This document shows positions 1 through 11,404 of a DNA stretch of 64,000 nucleotides, piece after piece. Each line of letters starts with the position of its first letter. Position 1 is the first letter of the stretch. The notes beneath the pieces are model-generated. The model was not told the origin of the DNA. It worked only from the letters and a program-made list of their open reading frames with translations, and made no database searches. Source of the stretch: Ananas comosus (lineage: Eukaryota > Streptophyta > Magnoliopsida > Poales > Bromeliaceae); contig NC_033637.1 of the NCBI RefSeq assembly GCF_001540865.1, positions 5,378,466 to 5,442,465 on the forward strand, written 5' to 3'. A program made the translations under genes and the position numbers.

Positions 1-312
1 GTGCATATCGTTCTTTGACTTGACGTAGTATGCCATTTTATGGCTTCTACACTGTATCATCTTAATATTATCAATTGTAATAAACAATGCTTTGATATTA
101 GAATCTGTGTGTTACATTTGAATGGTGATTGAGGTTGTGCCATAATTACCAATATATAACACATACTTATTCTTAAGTAAAGGGTACACCAAAAAAGAAC
201 TACATTGCAATAGTCTGGTTAAGCATCTCATCTGTAGCAGGAAATATTACCAATACTTGCCCAAAAAGTAGACCCAATTTTGGTCCACAGCTTTCGATTA
301 TTAAAATTTCTT
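1..312. other. intron sequence of sulfite oxidase gene, no exon seen
   Basis: AT-rich DNA between the window edge and the LINE. The sulfite oxidase gene on the minus strand must continue to the left, because its C-terminal dimerisation domain is not in the window. I looked for that part on the minus strand here and saw none, so this stretch is read as the rest of the intron interrupted by the LINE. Confidence 0.55.
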
Positions 313-689
313 CTTATGGATAGTATTTTTTTTTTTGAAAAAGGTAGCACGCTACCCGCTTCATTTATTGAAAGGGTGAACTAGGCTACATGGGTGAGGC
401 AACACCGGCCTCGGTGGTGGCGGAAAAAAAAAAAAAAAACAAACAAACAATGGTCCCAAAACAGCTACAAGCGAGCTGACAAAAATTAGTCCCAAAACTT
501 CGTCAACTGCTTAATCTTGAAAGCTGCAAGGACGGGGTCCGGTTGGGTTTTCCTAAAGATCACGCCATTCCTATTCTCGCAAATTATCCACTAGCAAGCT
601 ACCAAACCGGATATCGTGGTACGGGATAGCTGCAATCCATTCCTCGTCATCCACCGTTCCCAGACTGAGGTCACATCGTCGCCCCAATC

Positions 690-1380
690 TCCAGTCTAGG
701 CGGTCTCCAAGCTCGTTACCATTAGAAATCTCGAGAAAACACACCGTACGAATAAATGGTCGACAGTTTCCTCTTCAGTCCCGCATAGCACGCATGCGGT
801 ATTTCCAGACCAACCTCTCTTGAGGAGGTTGTTGGCTGTGAGAGTCCACTTCTTAAGAACTAGCCAGCAAAAAACTTTCACTTTTAAGGGTACTCGGAGT
901 CTCCAAATCTTGCTAGCTCAGCCGTCCCTTAAGCCCCCATCATTCAACATCGAGTACGCGAATTTCACTATGAACCGCCCGTCAGGGCTCTATCGCCAGT
1001 GCACACTATCTGAGCCATGCTCGAGTTGGAAAGTAGAAACCCTTTCCTTGATTGCTGGGTAACTAGGAGTCAATCCGTGTCCACTAGGGATATCACCACT
1101 ACATATCTTGCTCCGGTTCCATCCATCGCTAGTCAAGCAGTCATTGATTTTGCAGTTTTTGCAGCACGAGAGAGGGTAAATCTCGGGAAAAGACGATTCC
1201 AACGTCTTTTCTCCACACCAACGATCAGCCCAAAAATCAATAGTACTCCCGTTTCCTGGTTTGTATACGGCTCCCCACTTGAAAATTTCGTTGTGGCTAA
1301 GGGCTCCCTTCCACCAATATGAACTAGGCTGGAAGGATCTGCCCTCCCTAAGAGGTCTTCTTCTACGGTAGTACAAGTCG
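690..1380 (-). pseudogene. LINE ORF2 remnant: C-terminal zf-RVT region
   Basis: The C-terminal part of ORF2. 1376-990 includes SYWWKGALSHNEIFKWGAVY and GSTIDFWADRWCG, the usual segment before the zinc-binding module. 881-696 has FCWLVLKKWTLTANNLLKRG and CVLCGTEEETVDHLFVRC, a cysteine/histidine module of the zf-RVT type. It is in separate frames from the RT pieces, so it is a broken remnant. Confidence 0.85.
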
Positions 1381-1601
1381 TGTACTAGTATATTCCACTG
1401 TAGGTGAGGTTCCGAGAAGAATTTCCACCACTATTTGGTTAGAAGGGCATAGTTCATCGTGGCTAAGTCCAAAATACCGAGCCCGCCCTTTTTCTTACTC
1501 CTAAATATGTTCTTCCATGCGACCAGGCAGCCTTTATCGGGTGAATTGTAGCCTCTATTCCAGAAGAAGTCTCTAATTAGGGCCTCGATACGCGTGATTA
1601 C

Positions 1602-2737
1602 CTATTTGAGTGCCTTGAACATTGACAAAAAGTAAAGGGGGAGATAAGTAAGAACCGCGTTCACTAGGATAAGTCTACCACCTCTAGAAAGAAGTTTCGA
1701 TTGCCACCCGTCAATTCTACACTGTATATTCCGGATGTTGCCCATCCAGTCCTCCTTAGAAAGGCAACGATTAGCTAAGGGCAAGCCTAGGTACTTGGTC
1801 GGCAGGTTCCCAACTTTACAGTCGAGTATAGTCGCAAGAGTAGACGCTTTCCCTTCCACCTATCCAGTGTAGAATAATTCTGATTTCTTCCTGTTAATCT
1901 TCATCCCTGAGGCCCATTCGAAGAGATGCCACAAGAACTTGAGATTTCTCATATACCTTTTCTTAGCCTCACAGAAGAAAAACGTGTCATCCGCAAATTG
2001 GATAATGAAAATTCTGGACATGTCAGACGGGCCAAGGCCTTTAAGGAGGTTGTTAGAGATAGCCTTATTCGTCATCCGGGCGAGGCATTTTGCCACCAAG
2101 AGGAAGAGGAAAGGAGAGAGTGGATCACCCTGTCTGACCCCCCGCTTCGTCTTTATCCAATTGGTTACGTCACCATTCACCAAAATAGCTACCTTAGCGA
2201 AACAAACACAAAGTTTGGTCCACCCACACCACTTTTCATCAAATCCCCACCAGTCTAAAAAGCTAAATAAGAACGGCCAGGAAATTCTGTCGTAGGCCTT
2301 TTCGAAGTCAACCTTAATACCTACAGCCTCGACACCCAGTTTAGCGCCCCATCCTATAAGCTCGGAAGCTGCGGCAAATGCATCGGTAATGCTCCTCCCT
2401 TTTAGAAGGCCGATTGGGTGGGTGCTATCAGGTCGCTCATAACTGGCTCAAGACGGTTGGCCAAAACCTTAAAAAGAATCTTCTGTATCCCGTTCAATAA
2501 ACTAATGGGTCGGAAATCACTCGCCCGCTTAGTCCCTTTCCTCTTGGGGATTAAGCAAATAAAAGTGTAATCAAGGGGACCAGTGGATAATCTCCCCTCA
2601 AACATTTCCTGAAAGATGCTCGAAATATCCCCCTTCAGGGTATCCCAGAAAGTTTGGTAGAAGCTCAACGGGAGCCCATCAGGGCCCGGCGCCTTATTAC
2701 TTCCGAGTTGGAAAACCGTTATTTTCATTTCCTCCAA
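1602..2737 (-). pseudogene. LINE ORF2 remnant: reverse transcriptase domain
   Basis: Reverse transcriptase of ORF2 in three open pieces. 2737-2402 carries NKAPGPDGLP, FICLIPK and DFRPISLLNGIQKI, the N-terminal RT blocks. 2183-1860 carries KTKRGVRQGDPLSPFLF and the catalytic box FADD (about 1986-1997), the LINE equivalent of YxDD. 1859-1602 carries NLPTKYLGLPL, the block just after the palm. Stops and frameshifts separate the pieces, and about 220 nt between 2402 and 2183 is open only in other frames. Catalytic residues survive but the enzyme could not be made in one piece. Confidence 0.92.
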
Positions 2738-2831
2738 ACTGAAGGGTCAAGTGAGGTGAGCGAGGTTAGAGTCTGATACACGATTCTAATCGAATAGACC
2801 ATTCCACTCGCCAAAAGAAGATGAAGCCATC

Positions 2832-3386
2832 TCATCTGGTGTGAATAGCTTCTTGAATTTTTCGAAAGAAGCAATGCTTTTTATCCTCATCCGTTCGTAA
2901 TACTTGACCGTCCTCTTCAATCATACTAATCCCGTTGGCTCTTCTCCTACCATTGGCTATGGTGTGAAAGAATTTAGTATTTCCATCACCTTCTCTTAGC
3001 CAATGTTGCTTGGCCCGTGTTCTCCGCAGGGATTCTTCGTCTTTCAGCACTGTACTTAATTTACTTTTTAGGTCTTCCCTCTTAGAAAAAAATTCTGGAT
3101 TAAGATCCCCCTGTTCTTCCTCTCTGTCAATGTCCCGTATTTCCCTCATTAGTCTTAATTTTTCACCTCTTACACTATAAAACTCAGCCGCACACCACTC
3201 TTTAATTCTCGTCCTACAATGCCTCAGCTTAGCCGCGAACGTAAGAGCAGCCGACTTCATGTGTCTTCCCTCTTTCCACCAGCTTCCCTCTTTCCACCAG
3301 CCTGGTAGCTTAGATATAAAGTCCTCGTGGTTTAACCAAGCGTCCTTAAAGCGAAAGACCTTCTTTTTCTTCGTGTCAGTTCTCAC
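2832..3386 (-). pseudogene. LINE ORF2 remnant: endonuclease-RT linker
   Basis: 184-residue open piece between endonuclease and reverse transcriptase. It ends with the motif QHWLREGDGNTKFFHTIAN, which is highly typical of plant L1-type ORF2 just upstream of the RT domain. The N-terminal part has a local in-frame duplication: the six-residue unit WWKEGS/WWKEGR appears twice in tandem, from an 18-nt repeat on the plus strand near 3266-3302. No enzymatic activity is expected from this segment. Confidence 0.85.
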
Positions 3387-3441
3387 TGCAGAAAAAAGGA
3401 TAGGGCAATGGTCCGAAGTGACTCTTAAGCGGGCTTCAATC

Positions 3442-4083
3442 TTAGAGAGGGAGAATTCCTGATCCCACTCCGTCGAAACAAGGAATCTGTATGTTGGACC
3501 AAGTGAAGGATTGATTCGACATAGGAAGGTCTATTAGCGCCAAGTCGTTTATAAGGTCGTTAAAAAGGTTCGTCGCTCGGTGGCTCCACGTCTTCCCCCT
3601 CCGCTCGTCTTGACTCCTAGTATTGTTAAAGTCACCACACATAACCCACAGGCCCTTGCAACACTCCTTCAATTGTGCCAACTCTGCAAAAAAGTCCTCC
3701 TTACCATCCCAAGTAGCCGGCTGTAGACATTAGTGACGAAAAATCTCGTCCCAACTCTTGACAAGAGACAGAAGAACTGTGATGGAATAATTATGCACAA
3801 TGACTTCGTGGCAGGAGAAAATGCGGGAGCTCCAGCACGTGATCAGACCCCCAAAGGCACCGTTGGATTCAACGAAGACACATTTATCCAGAAAAGAGCC
3901 CGCAAAACTACGAAGGAAGGACCCCGAGATATGATTTACTTTCGATTCCTGAAAACACACTACCACATTAGTTAAACTAGCAATCACATCCCTAACAACA
4001 AGATGCTTAGAAGGGTCATTAAGCCCTCGAACATTCCAACTACAGACATGAAACATCAAAGAACAATAGACAACCAACACCAA
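3442..4083 (-). pseudogene. LINE ORF2 remnant: AP-type endonuclease domain
   Basis: N-terminal part of ORF2. The open piece at 4083-3730 contains CSWNVRGLNDPSK and VVCFQESK, the first two blocks of the exonuclease-endonuclease-phosphatase fold used by L1-type LINEs to nick target DNA. The next piece (3681-3442) contains WVMCGDFNNTRS and FTWSN, later catalytic and structural blocks. The two pieces are separated by a break near 3700, so the enzyme is not encoded intact. The family role is target-primed reverse transcription: the nick supplies the primer for the reverse transcriptase. Confidence 0.88.
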
Positions 4084-4195
4084 AAAGTCCCCAAAAACGA
4101 TCTATTGTCCAAGACCCACTCCCCAAAGCCTATCATTGGTTCACAAATCTGACGAGTTTCTTCGCCTCGCCACCTCCCAAAATCACCCCACAGCG

Positions 4196-6714
4196 TCAAC
4201 TCTTGCTAGTGAATTTCTTTAAGGTAGCCTCAGCCACGGAGCCATCCCCACCTTCGCGCATTCTCGCCTTCCTAGTCATAGCTTTGTAGATGATTGGCAA
4301 CGTGCTAGCAGATGCAAGCCGTTCGTTGGCTCTAAAAAAAGTCGGATTCGAATCTATGACGCTCGGCTTCGACATCGCCACACTTGGCAGAACCAGGATC
4401 CCATCACCATCTCCTATCTTTTCTCCCAAGCCTGGGTCTATAACAAGGGATGACTCAATTTCAAAAAACTGGACAGCACACTCAAGGTCCATGCCACTCC
4501 CAAATTCCCCGAATCCAAGATTAGATCCTTCCCCACACAGCTCCCCTAGGCCACCACAGCGCACCTCAATTAACCCACAAAACCCAGGGAAAGCCACTTG
4601 CAGAATTGACCCACTTGATGTCACACCACGCACCAGCAACTGGCCACTTGGGCCTAAAGCCAATAACCAAACTCGGGCCCACCCAAATGTGTCCTCTCTC
4701 AGCCCATTATCAAGTGCAAGTGGATCCACCCTAACACACGGCTTAACATGGCCCCCACCTCCCATCATTAAAGCTGTGGGACATTGACTCAACCCAATAG
4801 CAAATGCATGAGAATCCACCGTACCGGCATCACATGGCCCCCACTTCCCACCATTAAAGTCCTAGAAGACTTTACAGCCGGGGGTGATCGCAAGGCTTGA
4901 CCACTCCCTGTCAACACTTTGGGTTCCACCCCACTTTGAAAAAGTCATCTTCCCTAGGCACCCTCGCTGTAGGAAAGGAGAAGGGAGTTCTTCTAAACAG
5001 AGTATGGAAAGAAAGCTTTCCCAATGCTCCCTCCCTACGCCTTTTCCAGAATGATGCAGCTCGTTGGGTTCGCCGTCGCCTGGGCTAGCTTCGGCCTCGG
5101 GCACGTTGCCGACCGTTGCCTGGTCTCGGAGACCCCATCACCAGCATCCAGCCCACATCCGCCTCGCAGGCCGTACACCGGCCCTCGAAGGTCTCGTCTA
5201 CTTCGATCTTCGCCGCTCCTCGACGTTCGCAGCTCCGTCAAGTATCGAGGAGATCGATTTGTCGACCGCTCCAATCGGACCCAGTTGATTCTCGCCCTCC
5301 TCGAAGATCGCTGCTTCGTCGATTGCCACGCCACTCGATTCAGCGATCGCTCAGAATGGACCTCGTCGATCTCGCCTGCCTCATCTTCCATCTCTTCGTC
5401 CGCGCTCTCCTGCTCTCCATCCACCTGTGCGTCGATCCTTCTCTCTCCGGGCTGGTCAATCCCGTTCACAGGACCGTTCGGCGGCGGTGCTGGCGGATCA
5501 CGGTCCGCGTCGTCAGCAGCTCTCTCCCAGCTCTCAAGGTGGATCATAATGGAGAAGAGTTCGTCCCCTAGCACCACGGCGAGGTTCTGGAGGATGTCGG
5601 TAAGAGAGTCGAGAATGATTTGGCATCGAAACGCTCGAAGATTCGTCATCGCCTTGGTGATCTCGTCCGCCTTGACGAATCGCCCAAATCCACTCACCAT
5701 GGCTGCGACCCTTGCCACCGTCCAGCACTCGAACAGCAAATTAATCAAGCGGATCCAAGCACGGAACGATGCTCTATGTGGTCATGTGTTCCTATATTGA
5801 CCGCAGGGGAAGCACCTAAGCCAGAAGCCCTCGAGGGTGAGCATTTCCCTCCTCACGAGGACCTCCGCCGAAACCCATTCCTGCAAAAAAATTGCGTAGT
5901 CCCGTTCTCGATATCGCGCGACTGCGAAGTCATCTGTGTATCCCCCAAAACGTCGGGCCATCGCACTCTTAATAGAACAGATGGGGTTGGGTCCTAGCTC
6001 TGCAGGGTAGATCACATCCGCGAGGATTACGTTGCGGCGCAACTCTCTTCTCCGTAAAAATTTCGCGGTATACGGCACGAAGACCTTCGTAGGCGGAACG
6101 CGTCCGTGCTGGCGGAAGGCTCCATTCATCTTGTCCTTCAACCTCTAGACTGTCTCCTTGCAGAAAAGAGTTCGGTGGCCGGATTTACGACACCGCAGAC
6201 ACCTGACGGGGTCTCGGCACTCAGCGACCTTGTGGTCCGGGGCTAAGCACCTGAAACGCCGTGAGTTGCTCCGGTAGACAAATCTCCGAACACCCCGGGT
6301 CGCAGAATTAGGACAAGATTGGCTTTGCACTGAAGCGGTGGGTGAGTAGTCTTCCTCAATAACACCTCCTTATAAGACCCAGGTAAAGAGGTTTGAGGTT
6401 TAATGCTCTCAATTCTCATTCTCTGATTTGTTACAGCCCACCCACCTAGGTTCAGAGGCCAACTCCCTCACCTTACCTCTTTGAGCTTCAGCATTAACAC
6501 CACCCTTCAGTTCACTTAAGGAGCTCTTTCCCAACCCAGCTACAATCGCATCCTCTTCAAAAGAATAGCTTTTAATCTCCTCTAAAGCATCACCTACCTC
6601 GTCTGCCCAAGCCACTCTTTTCACCACTTTCTTTCCCCTCCCAACAATCCTTCGCATGGACAGGTCGCCAATGCCAGGGCCAATAGAGACCTTCGCTAAC
6701 GCCTCAGCACCCAT
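4196..6714 (-). pseudogene. LINE ORF1 remnant (nucleic-acid-binding gag-like protein)
   Basis: ORF1 starts at the ATG at 6714 (MGAEALAKVS...) and is split into several open pieces. The piece at 6330-6145 has a zinc knuckle of form CX2CX4HX4C (CLRCRKSGHRTLFC), preceded by a second knuckle that has lost its first cysteine. The piece at 6141-5782 has the RRFGGYTDDF and RYRERDYAIFL motifs, and the piece at 5748-5035 has FGRFVKADEITKAM. These are the regions that follow the knuckle in many monocot LINE ORF1 proteins, where the product would coat the RNA. The remainder to about 4196 is proline- and serine-rich tail. Frameshifts and stops separate the pieces, so this is a pseudogene. The boundary at 4196 is approximate. 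Confidence 0.8.
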
Positions 6715-6736
6715 TGATAACTTAGCATTTTATTTC

Positions 6737-6751
6737 CTTATGGATAGTATT
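6737..6751. repeat. target-site duplication of the LINE (5' side copy)
   Basis: cttatggatagtatt, identical to 313-327 on the other side of the LINE. A 15-bp duplication is normal for LINE insertion by target-primed reverse transcription. That it is still perfect suggests an insertion that is not very old, despite the many breaks in the ORFs. Confidence 0.9.
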
Positions 6752-6859
6752 ATTATAGGCACTTTTATTATGATATTCTGCCTCCCAAAACAATTTCTAA
6801 TAATTTAGAAATATTACTAAAAAATAACAATTACATCAATAATAAATTCTTAAAGATAC

Positions 6860-9800
6860 CTGTACAGGAAAATCCATTTGGGGCTTCCTGGTTGACCAAT
6901 CAATGTTATCCCAATCGACTGAAGGAGGAAACATTTTGTAGTCCTTTTGCATAAAAAATCCCTACATTTGTGAAAGAGCTATAAATTCCTACCTTTTTGT
7001 CGGAAACAATGAAATATGTCTACGAGCTCTTAAATACCTAACCTGACTTTCTTCCTCGATTATGTCAATCCGATCCAACCATTTGACAGAGCGTGCCCCA
7101 ATAACACCAGGAACAATCACACGTAGTGGGTATCCGTGATCACGGTTGAGAACCTTATAGAGAAAAATCATAAGAGTTATTTGGATTTGAATATTAATAT
7201 AACTCAACACTTTACATAGCTTCAAAGAAAATGATAATTTTTTTTATTCAGTGCATAACTAGATTTACGAAATAGAAACACATATTGAAAGGACAAGTAG
7301 AAGCAACCTACCAAGATTTTTAGAAGTGATAAATAAAATTACTTAAATTACATTAGAATTGACATGTATTAATACTACTAGTTAGAGGCTTTTACCTATA
7401 TATTCTTGCCAATCTTCCATTTATATTCCATAAACCTGAATAAGCTTAATTTTCATATTTACCCCTTGAAAGTGCATTTCTTATGCTATCTTCATGAAGT
7501 TTTTCTGTACTAGAAAAGGTTCTTCAAAAGATGATACTTTTGCTAGTATGCGGGTATATTAATACATAAATAAGTTCATGAATGACGTATACGAGCATTC
7601 CAACTTTGCAGGGATAAATGTGTAAATAAATACTTTTCTAAGGTACACGTCAATATCTCTTACTTCATCTTGTTCTCAAAAGAAAAAATCAATGAGAAGT
7701 ATGACACACCTACCAAATTATACATGCAAGGGGCAATAAAAAGATCAATTTTTTCTCGCCTACCTCACCATTCATTTCATATGCAAGTAAGACATCTGCT
7801 GCAGGATTAGTTGCCTGGTCCAAGGGAATTGATGCCTTATAAGGACCACCATTTTCCTCCTAGCATGCACAGAGGTTGAACCAAAAGATTTAGTTGTGCA
7901 ATTTCACCCAAAAAAGGAAAAAAAAAAAGAAGATAATTAAAGATAGATTATTAGATACAAATAGTTCCAAAAACGCACAGGACACTGGTCAATACTTGTG
8001 AATTCAGCATGCTTTCCCCCTAATGATGTTATTGCTGTATGATGTGATACACCAACAAGCTCAAGAAGATCTGATAACTTGGCTCCACCCCAGATAGCTG
8101 TAGGGGCAGATATAATTTTTTGATGAAAAATGCAAGATACTTAATTGGGCTTTTTGCAAATATACCACTTTCAAATATGCAAAATTGCACGAGTAACCCA
8201 GCAAAGCTGATATTTGCGCATGTAACATTGAAAACCTTGCTAGTTTCCATTCTTGCCCCTGCAAAATTTAATTGCAAACTTCCTTGAAAGCAACACACAT
8301 TATTTAGCAACACATTATTTCCACCAATAGCAAGTGCTAACAAGTGAGGAAATTATTCAATCGTTCGGCACAACAAGAAGGACCATCCCCACTCCGGATT
8401 GAGAAGTGCCTTAAATGACTTCTCTAACCTTTGTCATTGAAGAGGATGCAAGAATTTGGCTCCTCTTAACGTAGCATTCCCTTTTACATAGTTTACATAG
8501 TCTTATCTCCTAATTGGACTTTCTTGTATTTTTCTTTTTCTACCGTTCTTGCATGATTTTTTGTTTTCTTTGTTCCTCCCTCTTGCACCTTTATTTTACT
8601 TTTAAATATATTTACCATAGGGAATCACCCCATGGTCTTGACTTCACCACCCCCCCCAAAAAAGGGCATGCAAAGGAAAGGTTTTGCATATATACACCTT
8701 AGGAGGCATGAATGCAAACAGTTTTAGCGGTACTTAAGCAAATACCAAATTGCAGGGATATTTGCACAATTTTATATACTTGTGAGTATATAAACTAAAG
8801 AAATTTCTTTCAGTAGCCACTGACTACATCTAGAACCGTCTAAGCAAATAGCAGTTATGAAGTACAAAGATAAGCACAAACCAAATATTTAGGTGGCAAA
8901 AATAAAGACAGAGAACATTAGGAGCAAAAATACAAGTTCATCACTACTAACAATTACACAACAGAAGATTGAACAAAGTGCATATTCTGTATAGCTTCGT
9001 TCAGATCACTGAAACACAGTGTATACATTAAAATGATTTACGTTATTACAAATTAACACATTATCCATGGAAAATTCTTTTTTTTTCTTTCCATGGTGGC
9101 GAACTGCTTGTTTTCTTTTGAATTGCTTTTGTTTTACATTTTAGGAGTAGAAGGTTCAATCCCTAGCTTACCACCTATGCTACACCAATTTGTTGCCTGT
9201 TATGCTGTTAAATGAATTGGACTAAAAAATAACCAATGTAACATTTGTTTTATTAAACTGTGAAACAAATTAAAAGAATTCACATAATAAAAATGATGCT
9301 CACAGCAATAACAGAGACGCAGCGACACGTAAAACAATTTTACATTATGTACACTATGGCAAGCATAATATTTTAGGCTAACCTGTGTCACTTTAAATTA
9401 TGTTATGAAATTCGTTTCTAAGGAGCGCGGTTATAGCTGTACAATGTTAGTAAACACCTTTCAACTTGGTCATCACAACAACAGATGACAAGGACTACTG
9501 GAATAAACAAATAAGCTGTTGCAGTACTAAGAAATTAAATATTAACCTTCATATAGGATTAAAAATAAAGTTATAAGCTTGGGTTTGGTGCTATGCATAC
9601 AAAAGTCCGTCATAACAAAAAGCATAATAAACAATAAATAATTCATTGCCGCAAGTACTATTTAAATCGATAAGATATAAATAAACAAACAAATGATTAA
9701 ATATACTGACCATTTCCTAGAGTCGCAACATCCCACCCGACACCTCTCACCGCCCTAATTTTACTCATCGCTGTTCTCCTATTACCTGCACACTGAGCTT

Positions 9801-11217
9801 CTTGAAATATGTTAAGCCTATTATCAGAAATTTAGACTAAATTCCACTTCTATTTGGCACAGAAATTTACCTGTAAAGTTGCAGTAACATTGTATTTGGG
9901 TAGTTTCCTAACACACAAAAAATTAAAAATAAAAATAAAAATAAAAAATAAAAGCAACGGTCTCAGGCTACCTACAACTACAAGCAAGAGTCCAGTCATA
10001 TGCCCAATAAACGGAAGTGTAAAATATATCATCCCTGTACTATCCTGCTATTGCGACTTAGCCCTGAGCTTTTGACTGAAACATCCTGGTCTCCGAACAT
10101 TCTGGAACATCAAAAGAAATCTAAGATTTCCTGTAGAATGACCGTTTTCCTCTTCTCATATAAAATGATTTCTTGTTTCGGTATCCCGGAAATATGGTTA
10201 AAAAGGTCATTTTAAAGGTAAAATTTCACATGTCGTCGGATCTTTTTAGCGGCCAGCAATGTACTGAAGTGCTTAAGCAAAAAATTCACGGATTATGTCA
10301 CAATTGGCAAAGCTACTATTCACATTTTACTCTAATAGAAGAAAACATTGAAATACTCACTTAATGTCATCTAAAGACAGCTTCTTTGGCTTCTCCACTA
10401 GCCCACCTATGGAGAGATAGTAACTGCTTCACCAGGGAGGCCGAAAATAACAATGCAAAAGCATTTTAGTACCATATACAATTTGAATCTAAACAGAGAT
10501 CAGAGATGTAAACCGACCTATTAATGTCGTCAACAATCGGAATGGGCCCATGATTCCTCTCGTAGAAGAAATCGACAGGGGTTATGTAAGAGGAGATGAG
10601 ATCTTCTCTTGTTGGCTCAGCATTAAAGGGCTCCTGCGATTGATAACAGATTAACTACTTCCTTTTTTTTTTAAGTTCTTACAAAAAGTTTTGATCTTTC
10701 TAGGATCAACAGGTCAAGGACTATTCAAAATGGTGAAATTTGCATCCGTTGACGGTTAGTGAAATTCACAGATTCAGCAGTTTAAAAATATTTAAGATCA
10801 TTAAATTTAACAAAAAATCACTACTAAATTCAATAAAATCCCGAATTTTATTGATGGAACTAACTCAAATAAAAAAAATTATAATAAAGAGGAGGGGGTG
10901 TTAACGGAGCTATTTCAAAATGTTCCCCATTCAAAGAAGTCCCTGCGCAATTTTTCCAAAATAAAAAAAAGAAAAGAAAGGTAAAAATGGTGCAAATTAG
11001 GGCATTTCCCTCGTTCAATCCCACACTATTCAATCAAAAATAATCTGATTTAACAAGATACAATCAAAAGATGACCTATTTCACCAAATCACGAAATAAA
11101 CCCTAATAAATCCCTCAAAAAATGGGAGAAAAAGAAGATTTCACCTTTGCATTGATTCGTAACGAAGGGTGGCGAAGAGGCTCTTCGGAGTAATCCGAGG
11201 GACCTCTCAACCCCGAC

Positions 11218-11219
<2 letters not shown>
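6860..11219 (-). CDS. SO: sulfite oxidase, molybdenum-cofactor enzyme (partial, C-terminus off window)
   Basis: Plant sulfite oxidase oxidises sulfite to sulfate in peroxisomes with a molybdopterin cofactor and O2 as acceptor. Exons (minus strand): 11219-11145, 10633-10518, 10423-10361, 9907-9871, 9792-9711, 8097-7979, 7859-7764, 7153-7043, 6961-6860. All have GT-AG borders and consistent phase, giving 267 codons. The start [20 protein letters not shown] matches the family N-terminus. [24 protein letters not shown] (Cys98, the molybdenum ligand) and GVGWDV are in the Mo-domain, followed by [23 protein letters not shown] and [16 protein letters not shown]. Plant enzymes are about 390 aa, so about a third (dimerisation domain and peroxisomal C-terminal signal) lies left of the window. 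The intron after 6860 exceeds 6.8 kb and contains the LINE. I know of no reason the gene should be inactive. Confidence 0.95.

Positions 11220-11220
<1 letters not shown>

Positions 11221-11259
<39 letters not shown>
11221..11259 (-). repeat. GA microsatellite in 5' leader of sulfite oxidase
   Basis: An uninterrupted (CT)n on the plus strand, (GA)n on the coding strand, of about 38 bp ending two bases before the ATG at 11219. It lies between the TATA-like box and the start codon, so it is probably transcribed as 5' leader. GA-rich leaders are common in plants and can bind GAGA-binding BPC factors. Confidence 0.85.
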
Positions 11260-11261
<2 letters not shown>

Positions 11262-11299
11262 GCCATGGACGGGATTCGACGAGAATAGCGCTGGAGCAA

Positions 11300-11345
11300 C
11301 GGCTATTTAAAGGGTTCGGCGAGGCCTCACGTGACGCGCACGTGA
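11300..11345 (-). promoter_or_regulatory. sulfite oxidase core promoter: TATA-like box plus two G-boxes
   Basis: On the minus strand TTTAAATA (11304-11311) lies about 85 bp upstream of the ATG. Two perfect CACGTG palindromes lie just upstream at 11328-11333 and 11339-11344, 11 bp apart, one helical turn. G-boxes bind bZIP and bHLH factors (for example light and ABA responses). The pairing suggests cooperative binding, but factor identity is inference. Confidence 0.55.
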
Positions 11346-11404
11346 GTGTAACTTGTTCCCTCCCTCGTCGTTGCCTAATTATCCTATACCGGGTTAACTG
11401 CACC

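Larger units (their letters stand above)
328..6736 (-). mobile_element. LINE (L1-like non-LTR retrotransposon), degenerate, full length
   Basis: A complete but inactive LINE lying in the same direction as the sulfite oxidase gene. The 5' end is near 6736 and the 3' end is an A-tail (T-run on the plus strand at about 326-336). It is flanked by a perfect 15-bp direct repeat, cttatggatagtatt, at 313-327 and 6737-6751, the expected target-site duplication. In order along the minus strand: ORF1 with a zinc knuckle, then ORF2 with endonuclease, reverse transcriptase and a C-terminal zf-RVT domain. Every reading frame is broken by stops and frameshifts, so it cannot encode functional proteins. The 3' end carries the motif cgggtagcgtgctacc before the A-tail, shared with the SINE at 19646-19796. 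Confidence 0.93.

Noticed and set aside
5024..5997. Plus-strand frames of 125-258 codons
   Set aside because: Antisense to LINE ORF1, whose motifs are on the minus strand.
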